Source: Castellaniella sp049671645 (lineage in GTDB: Bacteria > Pseudomonadota > Gammaproteobacteria > Burkholderiales > Burkholderiaceae_B). From it: a stretch of 64,000 bases of DNA. The stretch spans positions 62,001-126,000 of the forward strand of contig NZ_JBATVG010000019.1 in assembly GCF_049671645.1 (NCBI RefSeq). The letters run 5' to 3'. The translations under genes were made by a program, and so were the position numbers. Positions 17,380-28,490 of the stretch are shown here, one piece after another. Every line of letters starts with the position of its first letter. Position 1 is the stretch's first letter. The notes under the pieces are model-generated. The model was not told where the DNA came from, searched no databases, and saw only the letters and a list, made by a program, of their open reading frames with translations.

Positions 17380-17467
17380 AATCAGGGCATACCGCAATGA
17401 GGATGAAAGAAGGCTGCGCGTTATAGTAGCAAGTTGGCCTTTGAAGAACCTGAACTCCCCTACCGGC

Positions 17468-20329
<2,862 letters not shown>

Positions 20330-20330
20330 C

Positions 20331-20358
20331 GTCCCGCTCGGATCGAGCCGAACGGGAC
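20331..20358. terminator. Hairpin after uvrA, possible terminator
   Basis: GTCCCGCTCGG (20331-20341) pairs with CCGAACGGGAC (20348-20358) around a 6-nt loop, with one mismatch. It starts one base after the uvrA stop. No T-run follows, so it may be a 3' stabiliser rather than an intrinsic terminator. Confidence 0.4.
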
Positions 20359-20396
20359 ACTGGGCAAAGCCGCCGCCGCGACCTATCATCGACATC

Positions 20397-21080
20397 ATGC
20401 GCATCCTGCTGATTGAAGACGAATCGGAACTGGCCAACTGGCTGGCTCGCAGTCTGGCGCGGCACGGCGGCTTCACGGTCGACTGGGCCGATGACGCCGA
20501 ACTGGCCGAACGCCGCCTGGCGGTCGAGGAATTCGACGCCATCGTGCTGGATCTGGGCCTGCCGGGCATGAACGGCCACGAATTCCTGCGCCGCTTGCGC
20601 AGTCGTGACGACCGCTGCCCCGTGCTGGTGCTGACGGCGCGCGACGCCATGGCCGAACGCATCGGCTCCCTGCACGAAGGCGCCGACGACTTCATGCAAA
20701 AGCCGTTCGCCATCGAAGAGCTCGAAGCCCGGCTGCACGCCCTGGTCCGCCGCAGTCGGGGCCGCGAACATCCCCGCTGGATGCTCGGCGATCTGGTGCT
20801 GGACATCGGCAGTCAGCGGTTTCTGCACCGCGACGCCCCGCTGGCCTTGTCGCCCCGCGAATACGCCGCCCTGAAAGTACTGATGCAAAAAGCCGGCGAG
20901 CCCGTGACCAAGCAGCAGATCCTGGACCGCATCAGCCCGGACGACACCAGCATCAACCTGGAAGCCATCGAAGTCCTGGTGCACAGACTGCGCAAGAAAC
21001 TCACCGACACCGGGGCGCAGATCGTCACCCTGCGCGGCATGGGTTATTGCCTGGAACCCGCCGACCATGGCCCCGGCTGA
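20397..21080 (+). CDS. tctD: OmpR-family response regulator, TctD-like
   Basis: A 227-aa response regulator. The receiver domain has the acidic pair in IEDES, phospho-acceptor Asp52 in LDLGLPG and Lys102 in MQKPF; the C-terminal winged helix includes SPREYAALKVLMQKAGEPVTKQQIL and the wing TLRGMGYCLE. It overlaps the kinase gene by 14 nt. The locus also encodes TctCBA, so I read the pair as TctDE, which activates tricarboxylate uptake in relatives. The nearby tandem repeats before tctC are a likely binding site (inference). Confidence 0.88.
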   Translation: MRILLIEDESELANWLARSLARHGGFTVDWADDAELAERRLAVEEFDAIVLDLGLPGMNGHEFLRRLRSRDDRCPVLVLTARDAMAERIGSLHEGADDFMQKPFAIEELEARLHALVRRSRGREHPRWMLGDLVLDIGSQRFLHRDAPLALSPREYAALKVLMQKAGEPVTKQQILDRISPDDTSINLEAIEVLVHRLRKKLTDTGAQIVTLRGMGYCLEPADHGPG

Positions 21081-22476
21081 GCCCCGATCGCACAGCCTGC
21101 GGGCGCTGTTGCTGTGGATGCTGATCCCGGCCCAGGTGGCCGTGCTGAGCGTCGCGCTGTGGTATTCCAGCCACCAGTTGCACAATCAGATCGACCTGGC
21201 CTATGACCGCTCCCTGATCGGCGCCCTGCGGGCCATCGACCACAACATCGCTACGGAAAGCGGCGGCCTGGCGGTGGAACTGCCCTACCTGATGCTGGAA
21301 TTCTTCGAGCTGACGGCCAACAACACGGTGTACTACCGCATCCTGACCGAGGACGGCCTGGCGGATATCGGCAATCAGGCGCTGCCCCTGCCCGAAGAGC
21401 GCCTGAAGTCGGACGTCCCGGTTTTCTACGACCGCGACTACCTGGGCACGCCGATCCGCATCGCCGCCATGGCCCGGCGCATGACGCCGCCCCTGTACGG
21501 GCAGGAACAGGGGCGGGTCATCGTCATGGTGGGCGAGGACCGCAGCGGCCGCGACGGCGTGATCCGCGACATCATGCTGCGCAGCATCGCGCGCGACGTG
21601 ATCGAAGTGCTGGCGTCCTCCGGATTGATCTTTCTGGGCGTGCTGATCGGACTGCGGCCGCTGACGCGCCTGTACCGCACGCTGAAAGGCCGCAAGACCG
21701 ACGACCTGAGCCCGATCCTGGCCCCGGAACTGCCCCGTGAAGTCCAGCCTCTGGTGCGCGCCGTGAACCAGCACGTCGCCCGTCACGCCCGGCAGGCCCG
21801 GCGGCAACGCCAGTTTCTGGACGACGCCTCGCACCAGTTGCGCACACCGCTGGCCGTCCTGAATACCCAGCTGGACTACGCGCTGCGCGAACCCGACCCT
21901 GCCGAGGCCCGCACCGCCCTGCTGGCGATGCGCCAGGGCCTGGTCCAGGCTCAGCGCGCCGCGGCCCAGATGCTGGCGCTGGCGCGGGCCCGCGAAGCCG
22001 ACGAACAGAGCGATACTCTGCAGCCCGTCGCGCTGACGCCGTTGGCCCAGGATGTCATCCGCCAGATCTACAACCTGGCCCGGCAGAAGCAGCAGTCCAT
22101 CGCCCTGGAGGGCGCGGAACTGGATGCGGTCGTTCCGGGCATCGAATGGCTGCTGCGCGAGGCCCTGGTCAACCTGATGGACAACGCCATCAAATACACC
22201 CCGGCGGGCGGGACCATCACCTTGCGCATCCTGCGGACGTCCGGGCAGGTCTCACTGAGCGTCCAGGATACGGGGCCGGGCATGTCGGACGCCGACATCG
22301 GCAAGGCCGGCCGACGTTTCCGGCGCGGCCAGGCCGGCAAACACAGTCACGGAGCGGGCCTGGGACTGGCCATCGTGCACACGATCATGCAGCGCCATCG
22401 GGGCGCGCTGAGCATCCGGTCTCCAGGACAAGGCTGCGAGGTGACCTTGGTCTTCCCCGCCCCATCCACGACCTGA
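21067..22476 (+). CDS. tctE: Sensor histidine kinase, TctE-like
   Basis: A 469-aa membrane kinase. The first helix (LRALLLWMLIPAQVAVLSVAL, about 11-31) starts a periplasmic sensing region (to about 180) of the TctE N-terminal type, followed by a second helix (VLASSGLIFLGVLIGL). Phospho-acceptor His256 is in DDASHQLRTPL. The N box NLMDNAIKYTP, G1 DTGPGMS and G2 GAGLGLAIV complete the ATPase domain. The sensed ligand is presumably a tri- or dicarboxylate. The stop is 7 nt from the convergent cyclase gene. Confidence 0.88.
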   Translation: MAPAEPRSHSLRALLLWMLIPAQVAVLSVALWYSSHQLHNQIDLAYDRSLIGALRAIDHNIATESGGLAVELPYLMLEFFELTANNTVYYRILTEDGLADIGNQALPLPEERLKSDVPVFYDRDYLGTPIRIAAMARRMTPPLYGQEQGRVIVMVGEDRSGRDGVIRDIMLRSIARDVIEVLASSGLIFLGVLIGLRPLTRLYRTLKGRKTDDLSPILAPELPREVQPLVRAVNQHVARHARQARRQRQFLDDASHQLRTPLAVLNTQLDYALREPDPAEARTALLAMRQGLVQAQRAAAQMLALARAREADEQSDTLQPVALTPLAQDVIRQIYNLARQKQQSIALEGAELDAVVPGIEWLLREALVNLMDNAIKYTPAGGTITLRILRTSGQVSLSVQDTGPGMSDADIGKAGRRFRRGQAGKHSHGAGLGLAIVHTIMQRHRGALSIRSPGQGCEVTLVFPAPSTT

Positions 22477-22483
22477 CGCAGGG

Positions 22484-25204
22484 TCAAGGCTCCGGCGCCA
22501 GGCTGGAGTACTCCTCGCATTCCACTCGATTGCGGCCGGCCGCCTTGGCCCGGTACAAGGCGCCGTCGGCCTGGCCGATCAGCCATGCGGCGGTATATTG
22601 ACCGCCGACCTCCAGGGCGGCCACCCCGATACTGACTGTCACGCGGCCATCCAGCCCATGCTCGTGGGGCAAGCCCAGCTGCGCAATATGATCGCAGACC
22701 TGACGGGCGAGCCGACACGCCGCGTCCCGGTCCGTGTCCGCCAGGATGGCGGCGAATTCCTCGCCGCCGTAACGCGCCACCAGGTCGCCGGGGCGACGGA
22801 AGGTCTGGCGCAGCACCTGCGCCACCTGCTGCAAGACGGCATCCCCCGCCTGATGCCCATAGGCATCGTTGTAGCGCTTGAACCAGTCCACGTCGATCAT
22901 CAGCAGACTGATGGGAAAACCGCCGCGCCGGGCGCGCTGCCATTCCTGCGCCAGCACGTCGTCGAAATGACGCCGATTGGACACCCCGGTCAGGCCATCC
23001 GTGACGGAAAGTTCCGTCAGTTGCTGATTGACGAGCACCAGGGCCCGAGTGCGTTCGGCCACCTGCTGTTCCAGAGCCTGATGATGACTGCGCAAGCGGT
23101 CGGCCATGCTGCCCAAGGCCTGCACCAGCAGCACGATTTCCCGGACCGGGCTGCGCACCCGAGGGGGGGCCTGCCATTGGCCCTCGGCCAGGCAACGGGC
23201 CCAACGCATCAGAGACTGCAGCGGCCGCGACAGCCACCAGGCAGCCAACGACGCCGCGATCAGCCCCAGCACCCAGAATCCCAGGATCAACAGCCCGATG
23301 CGCTGAATGGATTGCTCCACCGGCACCGCATAGCGGCTTTCCGGCAAGGCCAGCGCCAGGGTCAGCATGGGGCCATCTGGCAGCTGGATGGACTGCCAGT
23401 AGGTCTGGTAGCGCTGATCCTGCGCGACGATCCGCTGATGGCCGAAGGGCCGGCCCGATTCCCGGATGGCGGCGCCCATCTGCTGGATCATGGGTTGCGG
23501 GCTGTTGACGGCCTGCATCCGGGACGCCCGGCCGGCATGCTCGGTATAGACCTGCCCGCCCCCGGAGCTGGCCAGCAGATGGCCATCGGGCTCCATCAGG
23601 AACGACAGTCCGCCCAGACCGTCCATTTCCGCCGCCAGGAACCGGCTGATCTGCGTCAGCGCGATATCGGCGGTCAGCACCCCCTGCAACTGATGCCCGG
23701 CGTCATACAGAGGCACGGCCATGCCCATGCCCATATCGTCATAGCCGCCGTCATGCGCCCGGATGTCGTACTGATACGCCATGTACCAGTGCAGGGCGCC
23801 GGCCTCGACGGCGGCCTTGAACCAGGGGCGCGCGCGGGGGTCGAAATGCGCGTTGCCGGCCGGCAAACGGGTACTGCGGCGATTGGCGTCGTCCACCCGG
23901 AAAAGATGCAGGACGCCGCCATCCGCCTGATCGGCTTCCAGGATCCGCAGGCTCTGCCCCGGCTCTCGGGGCGGGCGGCTGGCCGCCAGATAATCGCCGG
24001 TGACGGTGCCCACGGACAGATACGTCAGCAAGGGTTGCTGACGCAGTTGCAGCAGGAAGCTATGCAGCAAGGGCGTGCGCGCATCCAGCGACAGCAGGCC
24101 ATCCTGCAGTTGACGGACGTTGAAGGTGGCGGCGGCGCGGGGAACCTCGAAAAAAGCCGCGACCTTGCCGCGCAACTGGCCGGCCATCTCTTCCACCCGC
24201 TGTTGCTCCATGCGCTGCACGGTCTGGATGGAAGCGGTGAAGACCAGCCAGCCGGCCAGCCCCACGATCAACGGCAGGGGAATCAGGGTGGCCAGCAGCA
24301 AGAGCATGCGCAGCGACAGCAGCCCCGCCGCCGGCCCCTGGCCCGGCGACCGGGCGGGCCACACATGGCTGCGATACAGGAACAGCAGCACACACACCAG
24401 AGTCAGGCCGCCGCCCAGGCCCCGGATGAGCCAGAGCCGCGCCCCATCGTAAGCCAGATCCGGCTGGGGAACCGCAGCCAGCGCCCAGTTGCCGTCGGGC
24501 AGGGAAATCTGCGCCTGGGCATGCGCCTGATCAAACAGGCTGGCGTCGCCATACAGGACATGAGTGGGCTGATCCGCCGCCGGACGGCTGCGGATGGCCA
24601 GATCGAACAGGACATCCGGGCCTTGCAGGCCGGCCTGCTGCAAGGTCCGGTCCAGATCGACCGTCAAGGCCGCCATGCCCCGGTAACGGGGCGGGCCGCC
24701 CGGAGGCCCGTCCAGGAAGAGCGGCGTGCGGACGATCAAACCCGGACGCCCGGTCTGCACCAGGCGAGCGCTGCCATCGATGACCGGCACCCGCTGCTGG
24801 ATCATCTGCTTGATCTTGGCCATGAATTCCGGATGCAGGCCGTAATCCATGCCAATGACGTTTTCATTGCCCGCGACGGGATAGACCTGGGTGATCTTGA
24901 GCCGGTCGACATAGACGATGCTGCGGATATCGGCCCTTTGACCCACCATCCGCATGGCCAGCGCGGCAAAGGCCGGAGCTTCCTGCCCCGGCGCCACGGC
25001 GGCCAGGGTATCGGCCAGCCGGTGGTTCAGGGCCAGCAGCGCATACAGATCATCCGACAAGCGGCGGGTATGCAGGTCGAGCTGCTGCCGCACCTGGGCC
25101 ATGACGGCGGCATCATGACGCGAACGGTCCCAAGACTCCAGCCCCAGCGTGGCCCCCAGCCCTGCCAGCACCAGCACTACCACGATGGACAGGATCCTGT
25201 TCAA
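22484..25204 (-). CDS. Membrane diguanylate cyclase with two extracytoplasmic sensor regions (CHASE-like and Cache-like) and GGDEF
   Basis: A 906-aa protein. Order: a membrane helix (3-19), a CHASE-like domain with VYPVAGNENVIGMDYGLHPEF (about 110-130), a helix near 275-292, a further helix near 312-332, a Cache-like domain (about 350-620, including DPRARPWFKAA), a helix near 635-655, a HAMP-like linker with coiled coil and a C-terminal GGDEF domain. The active-site loop is RYGGEEF, with the inhibitory I-site RPGD five residues upstream, so it should make c-di-GMP and be product-inhibited. The start is TTG 25204: the preceding codons hold a stop, AGGAA lies about seven bases upstream, and the next ATG is inside the sensor. 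It lies opposite in strand between tctE and tctC. Confidence 0.85.
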   Translation of the reverse strand: MNRILSIVVVLVLAGLGATLGLESWDRSRHDAAVMAQVRQQLDLHTRRLSDDLYALLALNHRLADTLAAVAPGQEAPAFAALAMRMVGQRADIRSIVYVDRLKITQVYPVAGNENVIGMDYGLHPEFMAKIKQMIQQRVPVIDGSARLVQTGRPGLIVRTPLFLDGPPGGPPRYRGMAALTVDLDRTLQQAGLQGPDVLFDLAIRSRPAADQPTHVLYGDASLFDQAHAQAQISLPDGNWALAAVPQPDLAYDGARLWLIRGLGGGLTLVCVLLFLYRSHVWPARSPGQGPAAGLLSLRMLLLLATLIPLPLIVGLAGWLVFTASIQTVQRMEQQRVEEMAGQLRGKVAAFFEVPRAAATFNVRQLQDGLLSLDARTPLLHSFLLQLRQQPLLTYLSVGTVTGDYLAASRPPREPGQSLRILEADQADGGVLHLFRVDDANRRSTRLPAGNAHFDPRARPWFKAAVEAGALHWYMAYQYDIRAHDGGYDDMGMGMAVPLYDAGHQLQGVLTADIALTQISRFLAAEMDGLGGLSFLMEPDGHLLASSGGGQVYTEHAGRASRMQAVNSPQPMIQQMGAAIRESGRPFGHQRIVAQDQRYQTYWQSIQLPDGPMLTLALALPESRYAVPVEQSIQRIGLLILGFWVLGLIAASLAAWWLSRPLQSLMRWARCLAEGQWQAPPRVRSPVREIVLLVQALGSMADRLRSHHQALEQQVAERTRALVLVNQQLTELSVTDGLTGVSNRRHFDDVLAQEWQRARRGGFPISLLMIDVDWFKRYNDAYGHQAGDAVLQQVAQVLRQTFRRPGDLVARYGGEEFAAILADTDRDAACRLARQVCDHIAQLGLPHEHGLDGRVTVSIGVAALEVGGQYTAAWLIGQADGALYRAKAAGRNRVECEEYSSLAPEP

Positions 25205-25329
25205 TCGATTTTCCTACCGAGGCTGCTTTGTATGAAAGTGTGTCACCAACCGCCGCGTCTGACCAGTCCAAAATCGACGGCTGCCGGGCGAATCGGGGAT
25301 TTTGGCCTAGGGTTATCCCGCAACCGCAC

Positions 25330-25351
25330 CATTTTGAAAGCATTTGGAAAG
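25330..25351 (+). promoter_or_regulatory. Tandem 11-bp direct repeat upstream of tctC, candidate TctD site
   Basis: CATTTTGAAAG (25330-25340) is followed directly by CATTTGGAAAG (25341-25351), identical at 10 of 11 positions. OmpR-family regulators bind direct repeats spaced by one helical turn, and the site is 82 nt before the tctC start. A separate inverted repeat CCAAAATC/GATTTTGG lies at 25268-25275 and 25298-25305. The regulator assignment is inferred from adjacency. Confidence 0.45.
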
Positions 25352-25432
25352 CCTGCGCTGCTTAAGGTGCGAGGGTACCTGGCCACCGCTGACACCCGAG
25401 CCAGGTTTTTCCATCATCAGGAGACTCCGATC

Positions 25433-26413
25433 ATGACCCCTCGCTCCTTGTCGCTGCTGCTGGGCGGCGCCTTGCTATCACTGGGCCTGGCTGCCTCAGC
25501 CGCCCCGACCAAACCCGAATGCATCGCCCCGGCCAACCCCGGCGGCGGTTTCGACCTGACCTGTCGCCTGGCCCAGGAAGGCCTGAAGACCGCGGGCGCC
25601 CTGAGCGACCCGATGCGCATCGTCTACATGCCCGGCGGCATCGGCGCCGTGGCCTACAACCACGTGATCGCGCAAAAGCCCGACGATCCCAATTCCATCG
25701 TGGCGTTTTCCGGCGGTTCGCTGCTGAATCTGGCGCAGAAGAAATTCGGCCGCTACAACGTCAATGACGTGCGCTGGCTGGCCGCCGTCGGATCGGACTA
25801 CGGCGTGGCCGTGGTGCGCGACGATTCGCCCTACAAAAGCCTGAAGGAACTGATGGCCGCCTTCAAGCAGGACCCCGCCAAGATCGTGCTGGGCGCCGGC
25901 GGCACCGTAGGCAGCCAGGACTGGATGAAGGCCGCCCTGACCGCCCGCGCGGCCGGCGTGGACTACCGCAAGATGCGTTTCGTGGCCTTCGAAGGCGGCG
26001 GCGATGCCCTGACGGCCCTGCGCGGCGGCCACATCCAGGCCTATATGGGCGATGCCGCCGAGGCCTTCACCATGCTGGAAGGCGGCGCCCCGATCCGCGT
26101 GCTGGCCGTCTTCAACGATCAGCGCCTGCCGGGCAAACTGGCCTCCGTGCCCACGGCCCAGGAAGAAGGCTTCGACATCCAGTGGCCCATCATCCGCGGC
26201 TTCTACGTCGGCCCGAAGGTCTCCGACGCCGACTACCAATGGTGGGTGGACGCCTTCAACAAGACCCTGGCCGATCCGTCGTTCGCCGCCATCCGCGACA
26301 AGCAGGGCCTGTTTCCCTTCAACAAGTCGGGCGCCGAACTGGACGCATACATCAAGGAACGCGTCGCCGACTACACCAAGCTGGCCAATGAATTCGGCCT
26401 GATTCGTCAATAA
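25433..26413 (+). CDS. tctC: Tripartite tricarboxylate transporter substrate-binding protein TctC
   Basis: A 326-aa periplasmic binding protein of the Bug/TctC family. The signal peptide is about residues 1-23 (MTPRSLSLLLGGALLSLGLA, cleavage near ASAA). The mature start KPECIAPANPGGGFDLTCRL is the typical TctC ligand loop, unlike generic Bug proteins, which read APxPAGGxxD. AGGAGA precedes the ATG. It delivers citrate or a similar tricarboxylate to the TctAB membrane proteins encoded next. Confidence 0.93.
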   Translation: MTPRSLSLLLGGALLSLGLAASAAPTKPECIAPANPGGGFDLTCRLAQEGLKTAGALSDPMRIVYMPGGIGAVAYNHVIAQKPDDPNSIVAFSGGSLLNLAQKKFGRYNVNDVRWLAAVGSDYGVAVVRDDSPYKSLKELMAAFKQDPAKIVLGAGGTVGSQDWMKAALTARAAGVDYRKMRFVAFEGGGDALTALRGGHIQAYMGDAAEAFTMLEGGAPIRVLAVFNDQRLPGKLASVPTAQEEGFDIQWPIIRGFYVGPKVSDADYQWWVDAFNKTLADPSFAAIRDKQGLFPFNKSGAELDAYIKERVADYTKLANEFGLIRQ

Positions 26414-26432
26414 GCACACACCGGACCTCGCC

Positions 26433-26870
26433 ATGAGTGATCGCACTTTGGGCTTCTGCGCCCTGATCTTTGCCGGCCTGATGGCGTGGTTCGGCCACGA
26501 CCTGCAGGCCCCCTTTTCCTACGAGCCGGTGGGCCCGCGGGCGTTCCCCATGCTGATCGCCCTGATCATCGCCCTGTGCGGTATCTGGCTGATGGCCAAG
26601 CACTGGAACGATCGCCGCAAGGGCGAGCCCATCGACTGGCCGCGCCTGCTGCTGATGGTGGTCTACATCTTCGGCTACGCCCTGCTGTTCGAATGGCTGG
26701 GCTTCATCATCGCCACCGCCATCGTCACCGTGCTGATCGGCCGCCTGTTCGGCGGCGGTTGGGCCAAGATGATCATCGGCGGGGTCGTCATGGGCATTCT
26801 GTTCTTCCTGCTGTTTGACGTCACGCTGGACGTCGTGTTGCCGCTGGGCCCCCTGGAGTTCCTGTCATGA
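26433..26870 (+). CDS. tctB: Tripartite tricarboxylate transporter small membrane subunit TctB
   Basis: A 145-aa protein with four hydrophobic segments (near 3-20, 33-52, 70-95 and 108-135), the TctB arrangement. The motif GPRAFPMLIALI near residue 33 is family-typical. It is 19 nt after tctC and overlaps tctA by 4 nt. Its role is structural support of the TctA channel in the inner membrane. Confidence 0.92.
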   Translation: MSDRTLGFCALIFAGLMAWFGHDLQAPFSYEPVGPRAFPMLIALIIALCGIWLMAKHWNDRRKGEPIDWPRLLLMVVYIFGYALLFEWLGFIIATAIVTVLIGRLFGGGWAKMIIGGVVMGILFFLLFDVTLDVVLPLGPLEFLS

Positions 26871-28411
26871 GCGAAATCCTTAGCCACCTGAGCATCGGTT
26901 TCGATGTCGCCTTTTCCTGGATGAACCTGCTGGTCGCGGCCCTGGGCGCCTTCCTGGGCACGCTGGTGGGCGTGCTGCCGGGGCTGGGCCCCATCAATGG
27001 CGTGGCCATGCTCATCCCCATCGCCTACGCCCTGAACCTGCCTCCCGAGACCGCCCTGATCCTGCTGGCCGCCGTGTATGTGGGCGCCGAATACGGCGGG
27101 CGCATCAGCGCCATCCTGATCAACGTGCCGGGCGAAGCCAGCGCCATCATGACGACGCTGGACGGTTATCCGCTGGCGCGCAAGGGCCTGTCCAATGTCG
27201 CCCTGTCGCTGTCGGGCTGGTCGGCCTTCTGCGGCGCGCTGGTGTCCACCATCGGCGTGATCATCCTGGCTCCCTTGCTGGCCCGCTGGGCGCTGGCCTT
27301 CGGCCCGGCCGAATATTTCGTGCTGATCGTCTTCGCCTTCTGCTGCCTGACCAGCCTGCTGGGCAACCAGCCCGTCAAGGGCACCCTGTCTGCCATGCTG
27401 GGCCTGGCCATCGCCACCGTCGGCGTGGATGCCAATTCCGGGGTCTACCGCTACACCTTCGACTCCGTGCACATGTTCGACGGCATCGACTTCGTGGTCG
27501 TGGTGATCGCCTTGTTCGCCATCGCCGAATTGCTGGAACTGCTGGAATCCGCCATCCGCGGCGAATCCCCCGAAGTCCCGCCCAATGAGCGCAAGCTGTT
27601 CAACCTGCAGGAACTGCTCTACACCAAGTGGACCGTGATGCGCAGTTCGCTGCTGGGCTTTTTCATCGGCGTGCTGCCGGGCGCGGGCGCCAGCGTGGCA
27701 TCCGCCGTGGCCTATTCGAACGAAAAGCGCTATCAGGAAGGCCGCGATCCCAACGCCTGTTTCGGCCAGGGCGACCTGCGCGGCGTGACCGCTCCGGAAG
27801 CCGCCTCCACGGCGTCCGCAGTGGGATCCTTCGTCCCCATGCTGACCCTGGGCGTGCCCGGTTCGGGCACCACGGCGGTGATGATGGGCGCGCTGACCCT
27901 GTACAACATCACCCCCGGCCCGGTGCTGTTCGACACCAAGCCGGAACTGGTCTGGGGGCTGGTCGCGTCGCTGCTCATCGCCAACGTGCTGCTGTTCCTG
28001 ATGAACATCCCCATGGTGCGGGTGTTCTCGAAGGTGCTGTCGCTGCCGAACTGGCTGCTGGTTCCCGGCATCCTGTGCATCAGCTACATCGGCGTCTACG
28101 CCATCAATGCAGGCACGTTCGACCTGACGATGGCGGCGTTCCTGGGCCTGGTCGGCTACCTGCTGCGCAAGGGAGGCGTGCCCATGGCGCCCATGGTGCT
28201 GGGCGTGGTGCTGGGCGACATGATGGAACAGAACCTGCGTCGGGCGCTATCCATCACCGATGGCGACCTGAGCATTCTGTGGGGCAGCCCGATCGCCATG
28301 GGGCTGTGGATCGTCTCCCTGGCCATCGTGATCATCCCGCCGATCCTGCGCCGTCGCTCGAAGGGCAAACTGTCGGCCACCGCCGTCGCCGCCCTGGAGG
28401 GTGAGGAATAA
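26867..28411 (+). CDS. tctA: Tripartite tricarboxylate transporter large membrane subunit TctA
   Basis: A 514-aa integral membrane protein with about 11-12 helices. The family signatures GVLPGLGPINGVAMLIP (about 43-59) and GVLPGAGASVASAVAYSNEK (second copy, about 268-287) are both present. They mark the repeated TctA halves. It forms the transport channel driven by an ion gradient. A strong hairpin follows 54 nt after the stop. Confidence 0.95.
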   Translation: MSEILSHLSIGFDVAFSWMNLLVAALGAFLGTLVGVLPGLGPINGVAMLIPIAYALNLPPETALILLAAVYVGAEYGGRISAILINVPGEASAIMTTLDGYPLARKGLSNVALSLSGWSAFCGALVSTIGVIILAPLLARWALAFGPAEYFVLIVFAFCCLTSLLGNQPVKGTLSAMLGLAIATVGVDANSGVYRYTFDSVHMFDGIDFVVVVIALFAIAELLELLESAIRGESPEVPPNERKLFNLQELLYTKWTVMRSSLLGFFIGVLPGAGASVASAVAYSNEKRYQEGRDPNACFGQGDLRGVTAPEAASTASAVGSFVPMLTLGVPGSGTTAVMMGALTLYNITPGPVLFDTKPELVWGLVASLLIANVLLFLMNIPMVRVFSKVLSLPNWLLVPGILCISYIGVYAINAGTFDLTMAAFLGLVGYLLRKGGVPMAPMVLGVVLGDMMEQNLRRALSITDGDLSILWGSPIAMGLWIVSLAIVIIPPILRRRSKGKLSATAVAALEGEE

Positions 28412-28464
28412 CCCGCCGGACACCGCCCCCGCGCCGGGGCGGAGCGCCCCTCGCAACACTCGCT

Positions 28465-28490
28465 GAATGCCGCCCCCAAGGGCGGCATTC
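28465..28490. terminator. Perfect 11-bp hairpin between convergent tctA and the CaiB-like gene
   Basis: GAATGCCGCCC (28465-28475) pairs perfectly with GGGCGGCATTC (28480-28490) around CCAA. It sits exactly between the tctA stop and the stop of the minus-strand gene. No long T-run on either side; probably a shared transcription stop. Confidence 0.6.

Noticed and set aside
17380..17467. LexA/SOS box before uvrA
   Set aside because: No CTGT-N8-ACAG-like palindrome is visible in the divergent region.
22598..25432. Long open frame on the plus strand running through the diguanylate cyclase into tctC
   Set aside because: It is antisense to a clear cyclase gene; only the part from 25433, with signal peptide and ribosome site, is real.
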